NCBI GenBank assembly: GCA_037447655.1
Contig: JBBHKE010001154.1
Location: 211,666-275,665 of the forward strand
DNA: 64,000 bases
Source of the DNA: Zygnema cylindricum
Taxonomy: Eukaryota; Streptophyta; Zygnematophyceae; Zygnematales; Zygnemataceae
Direction of reading: 5' to 3'
Each line of letters begins with the position of its first letter. Position 1 is the stretch's first letter. Shown piece by piece: positions 45,353 through 56,720 of the stretch. The position numbers and the translations under genes are program-made. Below the pieces are notes generated by a model. That model made no database searches, had not been told where the DNA came from, and saw nothing but the letters and a program-made list of their open reading frames with translations.

Positions 45353-45853
45353 CAGAGGTCGCAAAAGTCAAAATTTCCGATACCCGGATCCGACATTTTA
45401 TTTTTTTTCAAAATCTGAACACCCGAAATCCGCCGGGTTGTGTCACGCTCCCAAATTGTTACCCGGTACCCGATACGCGTTTACGAAACAAAAAGTTAAC
45501 CGAAACTCGATTTCTCGCGACTACCCTTACCCGCCCGTACCCGAATATGCACAAAAATAATGGTACATCTCCCACATACCTTCCACGATATCAACAGTAC
45601 AAAGTACAATGATGTTTTGTAGTATGGACAATACTGTACTGTACAGTATTGTAGTGGAACGTATCCACGAAATCTTCATTTTTTTTCGTTTTTTGCTTAC
45701 CCGGACGTACCTAAATATATATATTTTTATTTTTTTAACACCCGGCCAAATCCGGGTGGCCCCCAAAATTTGGCACCCGAATCCGTTCCGGATCCGACGC
45801 GGGCGGGCGGGTACCGATCGGGTACGGATTCGGGTACCCAATTGCGACATCTG
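45353..45853. mobile_element. CAGAGGTCGCAA-family non-autonomous element, 501 bp
   Basis: The left end is CAGAGGTCGCAA and the right end TTGCGACATCTG (one mismatch). Inside, GGTACCCG and CCCGG words are frequent. It aligns with 2059-2747 at both ends. The flanking octamers do not agree. Confidence 0.65.
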
Positions 45854-46956
45854 ACAATCAGTAAGTAGAAAAATGGTACATATCGATTAGCTACAAATAA
45901 GCAACACTAGGAAAATTTCCTCTCACGTTTCATTGCACTTTTTAAGCAGTTTCAACCCTTTTGCACAAAACAGAGTACAGGCAAACTGTTTTTGTTGACC
46001 ATTCCACACATGTACCCAGAAAAAAAAAGTTGTAGAGGCCTCTTACCTCCAATGTCAATTTTTCGTCGTCATTGCTCTCCTTCCCACTCCCGCTCTCTCT
46101 CTCTACGTACCCCCTCTTTCTCAAATGAAATATAAAAGAAAGGGCTCTAAATACATATCCTTTTGTTTGTTGCATACGGGAATAGGTGAGCGATTGAGAA
46201 AGGAAAGCCTAACAAGCGACATCAAAAAGCCATGACCTAAAGTTTTGAAGTTAATGATGTCCATAATGTTACAAAAAAGTTTGGCATTAAAACATCATAA
46301 ATAACAAGCATTTACAACGTCAAAAAGAAGTCGATCCAACCACGATTTAAACCGTGATATTTAGCATTCTATTTATAGAGTCAAAGTGTTGTACGTTTTG
46401 GTTTTGAAAGGCTAATAACTCTACATTTTGTATTTTTCGTTTTAATACATAGTATTTTAATAATGTTTTCGTTTCGATTTGATGGGCTGACCTTTTATAT
46501 AACATACATGCATGGATAAAGACCGACGTGATGGTCACGATTTTGTTGGACCACGAGGGAACAAATATAAGTAGTTTTTTCTCCATGATGATGATTAGAA
46601 CACACATATTTTTCTTGTTTTTGCCTCTTTTTTAAACATACAACTTAGTCGCTCGCGGATAACAAATCGTTTTGGACTTGTTGTATAGGGAATACTTGCC
46701 TTACGCTACAATAAATCAATAAATTACGTCAAACAACCACGGAACTAGGTCTAACATCCACTTTAATGAAACGTTGGTGTACAATTAATACTGTTGTGTA
46801 ACGTTAACCTTTTACTGATAATCAATATGTATCTTTATTTTTCCTATTTAAGTTTATCGGTCCGTATTTCATACGTATGGGTAACGTTTTCCGTACGAAT
46901 ATTATTGTACCCCGAGTCGAAATTCTCCCCTCCCCCCCTCCCCCCGGGGGGACATA
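45854..46956. other. Intergenic, nothing recognised
   Basis: No supported gene. A C-run (CCCCTCCCCCCCTCCCCCC) lies near 46930. Confidence 0.45.
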
Positions 46957-47123
46957 TCGATTATTAGTGGTTATCGGTTATGCGTGCCTATACATCTTCA
47001 TTTATCGGCGACAGTTATCGATAACGATATCTTGAAATTCATCGGTCCCCTTACCGATAACGATAACCCATATTTTGGTTATCAGACTTATTGCCGATAG
47101 GAAACTCACTTATACACAACACT
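46957..47123. mobile_element. MITE fragment, TAGTGTTGTGTATCGG family
   Basis: It ends in CACAACACTA. The interior has GCCGATAG, TTACCGATAACGATAA and TATCGGCGACAG. The left terminus is not clear. Confidence 0.55.
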
Positions 47124-47267
47124 AATAAGTAATAACTAACCAGTTCCCATGCGAACTAGTCAAACGTCACTCCCCATAATTGGATATCCGATCAACTGTA
47201 TTTTGTTGCGTAGGTGGCCAAAATCTAGTACTGTTGCTCCAAAAGACAAACAAACATGTCAAAATAG

Positions 47268-47736
47268 TAGTGTTGTGTGTCGGCAAGGTTTTGCCGATAA
47301 TCGATATGTACCTTTTTTTGGCTTGCCTATAATCGGTATATTGGCACGATATATCGACACCGGTGTTATTGCCGATAAAAAACCGATAATATCGGTTTCC
47401 TATCGCGATAACACCGGTACCGATAAACATCGGCGATAATTCCACGTTTTGTACCGTATAATTGTACAATTTATCCCGCCGTACTAATCCGCCGTTATTC
47501 CGCTATACAGCGTACATAACAGATTATTACACGTGGCATGCCACGCTATATACAATGAATAATATAACACAGTATATTATAAAGTACTATTATATATCAA
47601 CTATAGTTTTCCACTTATCGCCTATAAGGAATTTGTTGGTCTCGGAGCGATTTATCGGGACCCCTGACCGTTCGATAAGCGATAATTAACGGTATCATTG
47701 TTATCGCGATGAATTTCTTGCCGATACACAATACTA
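47268..47736. mobile_element. hAT-type MITE, 469 bp, with perfect 8-bp target duplication
   Basis: The left end is TAGTGTTGTGTGTCGGCAAG. The reverse complement of the right end is TAGTATTGTGTATCGGCAAG (18 of 20 identical). CAAAATAG flanks both sides (47260-47267 and 47737-47744). The 8-bp duplication and the YAGTGTTG start indicate the hAT superfamily. There is no coding capacity. Confidence 0.9.
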
Positions 47737-47744
47737 CAAAATAG

Positions 47745-48883
47745 TTCCACTAGACGTGATTTATGACACCGTCCTTCCATGCCTATGAATCATAGTTCAA
47801 AAGTAGGTGAAAGTAGGCCCATACAATATGCTCATTGTATGTAAAACATACAATATGGCCTTAAGACCCATACTGTATTGGTCGCAAAATGAAAAAAAAA
47901 TAGTAACATAGTCGAGTTGCACATCGATCGATAGAGAATTAAACGTCATGTCTAAATTTTGAAAAACATTCGGATAAAAAAAAAACTCTGTGAGTTTTGA
48001 GGTATTATTTTTTTAAACCGTCAGATTTGGAAGATCGGACGGTCGCTGATCAAAGTAGCGATCTTAAGTAGATTACATGAAAAGCCCATATAACACAACT
48101 TACGATAGTACTATCTGTCATATTAGCGTCTGCAATTTTGAAGGCCACACTAAATAAAGCCTAAAATTGACCAATCAGGTTGCCCGTCCGCGATTTTTTT
48201 TTTCCGGGTTTTCTTTCCCGCGGAATGTCATCCTAAGCCGTGTCAGTTCGCTAAAAAAATTCGTCGTACGGCGTGCGCTGTACTATGATCCTACGTCAAT
48301 TTCGTACGATCGTACAGGAGTGTCCACAACGCACACCCATACAGTATGCCTACTCTACGCGAGTTTAGTGCCAAGTTTTGTGCGCCTACCAAAGGCCTAC
48401 CATAAAAAATTAAAAAGTTAAAAACGCCACTTTTGAACTATAGTATGAATATAACCTCAGTTAGGAGTTAGGAATAAGGAGGGACGGGTTTGACAAAGTA
48501 TGTCCGTGACGTCATTGATATAAGCGTAGCCTACAGTTCCGATTTCTATTCGTTCGATGGAATTTCAGACAGACGTTGCATCTTTAATCCTAAAATTTGA
48601 GACCTCGCAAATTATTATAAGATCTTGGTTCGTGTATTCCTCTCATCTGACCAACGTCTTTGCAAAGGATTCAGTGACGTACAATTCAACGAACTTAATA
48701 GTCTAAAGAAAGGACTTAGTTTTTATTTTTATACTTGATTTTTCACTTATTTTTTATTCATATACAGAATATTGATGAATTTGTGAAATTCCATTTTTTT
48801 GGCCAAGCAGCTCCTTAGCATGAAGTTGCAGTAGTGTGAGATAAATCGATAATTTACTTTTTTGTTTTCGTTATTTTAAGAGT
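47745..48883. other. Upstream region of the F-box/RCC1 gene
   Basis: It contains the second copy of the 57-bp dispersed repeat (48123-48179). I do not see a convincing TATA box or other promoter element. The 5' UTR probably occupies part of the last few hundred bases. Confidence 0.4.
48123..48179. repeat. Dispersed 57-bp repeat, copy 2
   Basis: Matches 474-530 (GTCTGCAAT, TTGAAGGCCAC, CTAAATAAAGCC) with a few substitutions. Confidence 0.6.
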
Positions 48884-51800
48884 ATGGAGAGTACAAATTA
48901 TGAAGAGCATTCTCTGGCAGATCTTCCTCCCGAGGTTTTGCTTCGTCTTCTTTCTCATTATGGCTTATCGGCCCGACAGCTTTCTATTTGTGCTGCCACG
49001 TGTCATTTGTTCATGCAAACAATGGAAGTTGACAAGGGAGGAATTCTCACCTTGTCGTCCCTTACTGAGCTGGCAGCCATGGAATCTTGCTTCAGGGATT
49101 CACTTTTTACCTGCATATTGGTAAGTGAAGGTTTGGAGGAGGTTTGGAGGAGGTTTGGAGGAGGTTTGGGAAAGGTTTGGAATGCAAAGGAGGTTTTTTT
49201 TGAAAGAACATTCCTTGACTTTCAAACATCTATCTAGAACTACACACATGAATCGCTATTGGTGTTATTTATTGTTTTGCTACTAGAATCAGTTTTTCTC
49301 CGTGTACACATATCCGCTTTTTATTTGTGCCGGAAGGTAAGAACCTTGCCTCTCCATGTCGATCTTCGGCTTCATAATTCGACAAGTGTGTCTGGAGAAA
49401 GATGAGTTTAAATGCCAAAAAAAACATTAACACGAATGGTGATACCGCTGTACTAGGAAACTTTAACATGAGCCGTTCTATCTTTTTTTGTTTCTGGCTA
49501 AGCTCAATGCTCGTCTAATCTCGTCTGCTCGTTGAACTTGCTCGTCTAATCTTGCAAACTGAGAAATGTTGGCAATCGAAACAAAATTTTTGCATTGATG
49601 TGAAAACCGCTCATATTCAAAACCTTGCTCCAAGAATATTAGGGGCAATATCACCACACTTCGTTTTTATATTTCGGTGTTTAAATATTAGTCAATATTC
49701 AGGTCAAGTTTGCTTATAATCCATCTGACATTTACATTTGTTATTGAATGGAGTAATATTACAATGAGAACAACAATCCGTTTTATCAGTCTGGATTTAA
49801 GGAATTCAAGTGACTGCAATTGGAAATCTTAAATGGTTGCATTTTGTTTTGTCTTCTTTTTCCCTTTAGGATTTTTTGTCAATTTTCCAGTCTTTGAAAT
49901 TATGTATGCATCAGTTTTTTACGCACCTGTATTCTGTATTATGTTACAACGGATTTCGAAAAGTGAAGGGAATAGAATCCCAGTTAAAAAATTTGCAGCT
50001 TTCAAGCCGTTTGACCCACTCTATCAACCTTTTGTGTTTCGCCAGAAAGATTGTCAAAAGGTACCACTTCTCCTTCTCCTTCTCCTTCCCCTTTTTGACC
50101 CAACGTATCGATTTTTTGTCTGTCCAGAAAGATTGTCAAAAGAGATTACTTCAACGGTGTGGCTGGTCCTGGAAGCTCACGCTTCATTATTTGGAGGTAA
50201 AATTAATTTTGTGTGTTTCGTCTTTGATTTGCACTTGCTTATTTCAGTTCAAACTCGCCCTTGATTTTTTGAAGGCGAACTATTTTGGGGTGTTTCGTCT
50301 TTGTTTTCGTGTCCTTATTTTAGTTTAAACTGCATAGGTTTCATGGTTGAGTTTTATTTGTGTTGCTATTTTCATGGGAAACAGGGCCAGTAGACCGAGC
50401 CATTAATGTTTATGGGAAGTAGGAAGCATTAGCATTAGCTTCTGTTGTTTGTTTGGGGGTTGAAAGTAAAAGAAATTGCAATTTTTGTTCAATTGGTGTA
50501 TTTATTGGTTAGCTTTGGCTTGTGCATGAGTAATGAATTTTAAAAAATATTGGGAAATTGTCAGCTGCAATGTGGAAAGTATACCGTGAATCACTATTAG
50601 AGTAAAGAGTATATTATCATGGGATTTATATTCGTGTTATTTTTACTAATCCAGTTCCGAATTTTATGGCTGTTTTTGAACCGGTTGAAGAATTAGTGTT
50701 GCTGAGAAAACAATAAGTTTTATTAACGCTATTTGTGTAGGTTTTCTTATCTCAAGTCATCCATTTTTAGGCATGTGTTTAGTTCAGAGAGAATTCTTTT
50801 TTGCGTCATTTCAAACTTATTTGTGATGGTAAAAACTACACAAACCAGTACTAAATAGTGCACAAATAGTACTAAAAACTGCACAAACAGTACCAAAAAC
50901 TGCCCAAACGGTACTGTAAACTGCCCAAACAGTATTGAAAACTGCCGAATAGTATCGAATGCAGGAACATGCTAAAACTGCACAAACAGTGCTGAAAATT
51001 TACACAAACAGTACTAAAAATTGCATTAGCAATACTGGTACACAGAAATTCCGTCATTGTTGCTGCCTGGTTGAACAAAGTTTTACCACAAAAATGCAAT
51101 CCTTTCGTGTCAATCTTGAAGCTGGAGCCAAAAATGTAACACCTTTGCTTTCTTCTTTTTGTTCCTTATGTTCTTTTTGTTCGTTTTGTTCTTTACTCTT
51201 TTACAGATGTTAAATGCCACTCAACGACAAAAATGGGGTCAGGTCATAGCATGTCGTGACTTCAGTTTTGTGGTGAAACCGAATGGAAACTTGTATGCTT
51301 TTGGATGTGGAGCCGATTACCGATTAGGAAACGGTAATACAGATAATCTATGGCATCCTCAAAAAGTGACAAGTTTAGGGGATGTGAGAGTTCGCCACTT
51401 GTCAGCTGGACCTCAACACACAGTTTTATGTACGGATGAGGGAAAAGTATATACTTTCGGTTTGGACCAATGGGGTTGTTGCGGTCATAGTGACGATTCG
51501 GTAGGCGAAGTGGTGAAGGAACCGAAACTGGTTGAAAAATTGACCAATTTTAGGGTTATACAGGTAGCTTGTGGATATGATTTTACGGCAGTTTTAACAA
51601 AGGAGGGAGAAGTTGTCACTTTTGGAAGTAACAAACGAGGTTGTCTCGGTCATGGGATTGTCCTCGACGAGACTATACCACGACGGGTTGAAACTTTAAG
51701 GGAAAAAAAGGTATGTAAAGACAAAAGTACCCGTTTTATACATAAATAAAATTGTAGGTTAAAAAATGGTATGAAAAAGTATATATATGAAAAGGTATAT

Positions 51801-54306
51801 AAAAAAAGGGTGTATAAATTAAAGGAATTTTGCTGAAATCAAAGCAGTCCGTTGTAGTTAAGTCATGTATCGAGTCATTTCTGTGAGTAAATTATGCAAA
51901 AAGTATAAATTGCTGTAGAGTTTTCTGTATGATTACCATGATTAGGCACAGTGATGAAGTAAAAACTTTGTTTAAGTTAATTATGTAATTTTGTATATTG
52001 ACTGCCAGAGGAGTTGTATAAATTTCCTATTTATAGTATCAGAGCAATTATATGATTTCGTCTTTATAATGTACGAGGAATTATAAATTCTGTATGTATG
52101 ATTTCTGAGGAATTATATAATTTCGTATGGATAATTTCAGTGGAATTTTTTTTTTTGATTTCGATGCATCAGTGTTGTCAATTGCGTATAAGTTCTTGGC
52201 TTCTTTTTTTTTAATTGTTTTTTTGTTTTTTTCTTTGTCCCTTCCCTTTTCCCCTTTTGTGACTTCAGGAATACGATGTCTGTCTCGTCAATTTTTTTGT
52301 TTGAAAACAAGGTTTTTAAGACAAAAAAAAATTGTTTTGCTTGTTGTTGTTTCCACTGGTTATCATTTTTTTTTTTAATTCTTTTTTGGCATGGTTGTCT
52401 TTCCTGAATGTTGGGAAATGAATTGTTTTTTAAAAAGACTTGTGTTGGAAAATGGTTATTTTTGTTCTTGAAAATGACTTGTTTTTCCAAACTTGCTTGC
52501 TTTAAAGCAATATTATTATTATCATTATTGGTATTTTTTTTTGTTTATTAGTTTTATTTTTAATTTGCAGGTGACTCATATTGCTGCCGGTTTGCACCAC
52601 TTACTCGCAGTAACAGAAGATGGGCATTTGTACACATGGGGAGAGGGACGGAACGGAAAGTTAGGACATGGAACATGGGATAGCCAGCCTCGTCCGAAAA
52701 GAGTTGACCGTTTAACGGAAATCGGTTGTCATGTAGTTTCCGTTTCCGGCGGAATCGATATTTCCGTGGCCCTTAGTGCCTGTGGAGAGGTTTATACTTG
52801 GGGTTGGGGATGCTCTGGGAGATTAGGGCATGGAGGATATGGAGACTCCATGGTCCCACAAAGAGTTAAGGGATTGGATGATGTAAGAATTGTACAGGTG
52901 AGTTATGGGATTTGTGTATGTCTTTTTAGCGTGGTATGTTTTTTTAACGTGGTGTATTTTTTTAGCGTGGTATGTTTAACTTTCAAAATAGGTTAAATAG
53001 TTAAGCATAAAAAAAAAGGAGGTTTGACCTACTTTTGAACAAAATTACGAGGCTTATTTACTTCAGAAACGAAAAAAAAAAGTTAATTTACTTCAGAATA
53101 GAAAATACTAGATTGATTTCTTCGGAGTAAAAAATCAAAAATGGTTGATTTACTTCAGAATGTGCGACTCTTAAGACTCACAAGAAAAAGAATAAAAACC
53201 AACTGAAATTCTCCATAACTGTATGTTTCAATGCAAGTTTATATGTTAATAGACTAAAAAGAAAAACAAACCTACGAAAAGGTCATAAAAAAACCAAAAA
53301 AGTCAAAACCCAAAACAAACACCAAACAAAATAGGAGAAAAGGTGAACAAAAAATCTAAAAGGCACCTCACCTTCATAAAAAAATACCACGCTAAAAAAA
53401 ACATACGACGTTTATATGTTTTCCAGATTCAAAATCGCAAACCTCGTATGTGATTCACGACTGTTGAAGAACTACAAATATTGCTTTTGGTAAAAATACT
53501 TTAGATGAGAAAGTAATAGAAAAGTTTGCAGTACATGAAGTGATGTCATCCTTCGTACTTTTTTTGGGCTGCAAAAGAACCTTCTCTGAAACCCGAAGTT
53601 TCAGTTTTTAGTGAGAATGATTAGGGTCATTTTGTGCCATTTTCATGTTCTTATACTCTTTTTTTTCGACTGTTTGTGTTTTTTTAATTGTTTTTGTACT
53701 CAGATGGGAGCCGGAAGTAAGAGAACTTTTGCCATAAGTGACAATGGTATCATGTATACTTTTGGTTGGGCGGCAAAACAGTCTTTGGAACTTTTGTCTT
53801 TTTCTGCAGTTCAAGCTTCTATGGGAAGCGGTCACACTCTTGTATTGACCGAAGAAGGCTCGGTAAGAAATCAAATCTTATTAACTTAATAACTATTAAC
53901 TAAAGGTCGTAACAATTGTATTCTTAATAACTTTGTTGTCTCTTCTCCCTCTCTTCTTCTTCTTTTCACCTTGTTTTCTTCTTGTCTTGTCTTCTCGTCT
54001 TCTTGTTTTTCTTGTTTTCTCGTCTCTTCTTGTATATAACTTCCGTTGTATATTGCAAGCATATAACAGAAGACGTGAACATTGTATGACACATTATATC
54101 ATGGATTTGACTTGTTCATGAGGTAGGTTTTTAAAGAAAATGGTTGATTTAAATGTTTTTCCTGAAGTCGCATTTGTTTTTTTTTTTGCGGGCAGGTTTT
54201 ATCTTATGGAGCTGGTGAAAGAGGGCAGTTAGGGTTTACTTCTTTAAATGAGAGTATGTATGAGGTAGTACCAACAAAAGTTCCAAATCTTTTAGGAGAA
54301 ATCTAG
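48884..54306 (+). CDS. F-box protein with seven RCC1 repeats, six exons
   Basis: Exons: 48884-49120, 50128-50196, 51207-51710, 52571-52897, 53704-53862, 54196-54306. All are phase 0 with GT-AG introns, giving 468 aa. Residues ~10-50 form an F-box (LADLPPEVLLRLLSHYGLSA), which in this family binds SKP1 in an SCF ubiquitin ligase. QRCGWSWK (~88-95) leads into seven RCC1 blades, seen as NLYAFG, KVYTFG, EVVTFG, HLYTWG, EVYTWG, IMYTFG and SVLSYG. Blades 3-5 keep the GxLGHG motif. Blade 6 is degenerate (KQSLE). The protein ends soon after blade 7, at LLGEI. The RCC1 propeller probably recognises a substrate or partner; nothing in the sequence identifies it. Plant genomes encode similar F-box/RCC1 proteins. 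The exon 2 start is the least certain junction, because 50007-50060 is a diverged tandem copy of its border. The next blade-bearing exons are unambiguous. Confidence 0.88.
49260..49460. repeat. Dispersed repeat in intron 1 of the RCC1 gene
   Basis: It resembles 58090-58285 (CTGGAGAAAGATG versus CTGGGAGAACAGATG, TGCCAAAAAAAACATTAACAC versus GGCAAAAAAAACAATAACAC, then GCTGTA versus GCGTAG). The two copies flank the gene region ~9 kb apart. Probably fragments of one transposon family. Confidence 0.5.
50007..50142 (+). repeat. Tandem duplication spanning the intron 1 / exon 2 border
   Basis: 50007-50060 and 50090-50142 are related along ~54 bp. The last 19 bases (CCAGAAAGATTGTCAAAAG) are identical, and TTTGACCCA occurs in both. 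A CT-rich 29-bp spacer separates them. The second unit holds the acceptor and first codons of exon 2. The first unit carries the same acceptor and coding stretch followed directly by GTACCA. Confidence 0.85.
50829..51030 (+). repeat. ~21-bp minisatellite in intron 2 of the RCC1 gene
   Basis: About nine degenerate units of the type AAAACTGCACAAACAGTACTA. Confidence 0.8.
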
Positions 54307-56327
54307 ATTAATGTTTATTGATAAACACCAAATGTCTTCTTTTTGTCTTTTTTATTACCTTTTGTAAAGTAATTTCTAGGCAGTGGTTTACAGCCTAGAG
54401 ATAGTTCACTGGAGTTTGGAGATATATATTGTCTTTTGTGCCTATCTTGTCATTCTGAAAAGGCGTTGACAGGTTTTGTAAATATTTAACAAAACAGATG
54501 ACTCAGCTTGATGATAGCAATTCTTGCAATCCATAATTTGGTGATAAAAGAGCCAAACTAGGTTGACAACCACGGAGAATGTAAAGGTGCTTACTGTAAA
54601 CATTTGTTCATAATGTATAGACCCAATGGAGAAAAATAGATTGATCAAAACGATGTAGTTTTGTAGGGTGACTTTTGAAAGAATTGCCCAACATAATATT
54701 TTACCTTCCTATTATTTTAAGTGCTTGAAAAGTGCCTCTGTGGTGAATACTGTAATTACCATTCCTGTTCTTTCCGCATTGTTTTTGCCATCACTTCTAT
54801 CACAACTCACATATTAGGTAGCAAATGTGTCAATTAATCATTAATTTGACAAATTTACATGGATGAAAGGTAATCTATGTGGCTACAGGTCATTGCTCTT
54901 CGACGCCAATTTTTAGTGTGGTGTAGGGGCATTATTTTCAGATGAATTATTGAACAGCAAGTTGGTTTAGCTTTTGACTAAATTCACTAATTAAGATATT
55001 TCCTGTTTCAGAATGGAAATAGAGGCTATACATGTTTATTCCTGAAACATAAGATTTATGTCATTAGAGATGGATGACTCATGCTACAAAGCTGGTAAAT
55101 TATGGTCTAAAATATTTTTCAATAAATGGGAAAACACCTATTGGTGCAAGATCAAGACAATATGTAATTCACCGCTCAGCTTTGTTACTGATCAATATTA
55201 ACCGAACAATCAAACCCACTTTTCTGTGTAATTGCCTTTCGGATTCTTTTGTTCTAAAAAACCCAATCGAACAAAAGCAATGTGCCGCAATTCAAGAACC
55301 GGAAATTTGTGGGATGAAAAGGTACTTTTGACTGCCAGAAAATTTTAAACTCCAACGACAATAGGCACACGAGTTTCAGAATCATTCACCAAATTCAAAA
55401 TTTCATCTGTGACATACTGTGATTTCATCATTCACCAGGTGTGCAAAATAAGTGAGGAAAAAACAAGTAGGGCCTGGGTTTGACTTACAAAAATCACAGC
55501 TTCCCAATAAACTACAAAACTAAAGAATTCAACAATAATTATCAAAACGAAAGGAAACACAAAAAATCAATCAAGACCCTGTCTGGAACATTCACACATG
55601 ATCGGGGCACACAAACATCCCAAGAGGTCTTGAAATGCTCAGAAATAAAAAAACAGGTGTTTCACTTTGGTCCACTAAAAATTGTTTAATCATCACATAA
55701 CAAATTCAGATCCGATGCTCAACCTGTAAGCTTAATAAAGTGAAAACCAGAGATATTTCAAAAGAAATTCATCTTTTCTTTTTGTCATTGCTTTGAAAAA
55801 ACTTGCACAAGAAAATGAGTATTTTGGCTGGCAGGCTAGAAAAACCAATTTCCTGTTCAAATCTGTTTAAAGAAAAAATGGAAATCTTTTGAAATATTTC
55901 TGGCTATCACCTTGAGCACCTCTTTGGATAACTGACGGCCTTAAAGCTTCATTGTGCTGGATCTATTATGAACTCTCTATTTACAGACATCTTACGGTAC
56001 TTGAAAAATTGATCCACCAAACGATACGCAGCTAGTATAATTTCAAAGACCCATGTCTTTTGTTATAATACGCTTGGTAAGATTGTTTGGTTTCGAATCC
56101 GTTAAATCGGATAAGTAATTCGATGCGGGATGCTTCTTCACTTCAACCTGCGAAATATAAACACAACCGAAAATCATCAGCTGATGCCCAATACCCGATT
56201 GCTGTTGCTCAAAAACGTAAATCGACTCAAAATAGAAAACATAAACAGCTTCGTCAACTTGCATTTCGGCACACAAGCAAAGAAACTACTAGAAACTCGA
56301 TAGATGACGACATTGCCCGCAGCATCA

Positions 56328-56385
56328 GTGCCTCAGTCCGTCCTAGAGAATCAACAATGTGGTAATACCACTCAGTCAAATATCA
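56328..56385 (-). repeat. tRNA-derived repeat, copy 1 (decayed)
   Basis: On the minus strand, TTGACTGAGTGGTATTACCAC is followed by CTAGGACGGACTGAGGC. It is related to 56665-56720. Confidence 0.4.
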
Positions 56386-56664
56386 GATAAATGTTTGGTC
56401 ATCCCAGGCCTGAAGCTGAGAGCAATTTGAATCCTCCGACAAGCTTAAGAATGACCGCAATATTTAGAAATATTTATAAAGTTTACAGGAGAGAACACAA
56501 CGAGCTTTTAAACAGCAAAACTGAATACTGTTAATAAAAAAGCAGGGAGTACGCATAGGTTAATAACACAATAGTCAAAACCACAAAGCTAGTGATTCAC
56601 ACAGCAAAAAACAGATGATCAAGATACAAAATAACTCAAATTCAGAGTCAACAGCTAAAAATGG

Positions 56665-56720
56665 GGCCTCATTCCGTCCTAGAAGTATCCGCAAAGTGGT
56701 TTAGCCACTCGGCCATATGC
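56665..56720 (-). repeat. tRNA-derived repeat, copy 2 (tRNA-Ser-like 5' half)
   Basis: On the minus strand ATATGGCCGAGTGGCTAAACC matches the 5' half of plant tRNA-Ser, including the A box (TGGCCGAGTGG). The following sequence (CTTCTAGGACGGAATGAGGC) is not tRNA and no B box is seen. A SINE head or tRNA pseudogene fragment is likely. Confidence 0.45.

Noticed and set aside
49833-50328. 143-150 aa frames in RCC1 intron 1 and around exon 2
   Set aside because: Conserved RCC1 gene structure is explained by exon 50128-50196. The rest is intronic and T-rich.
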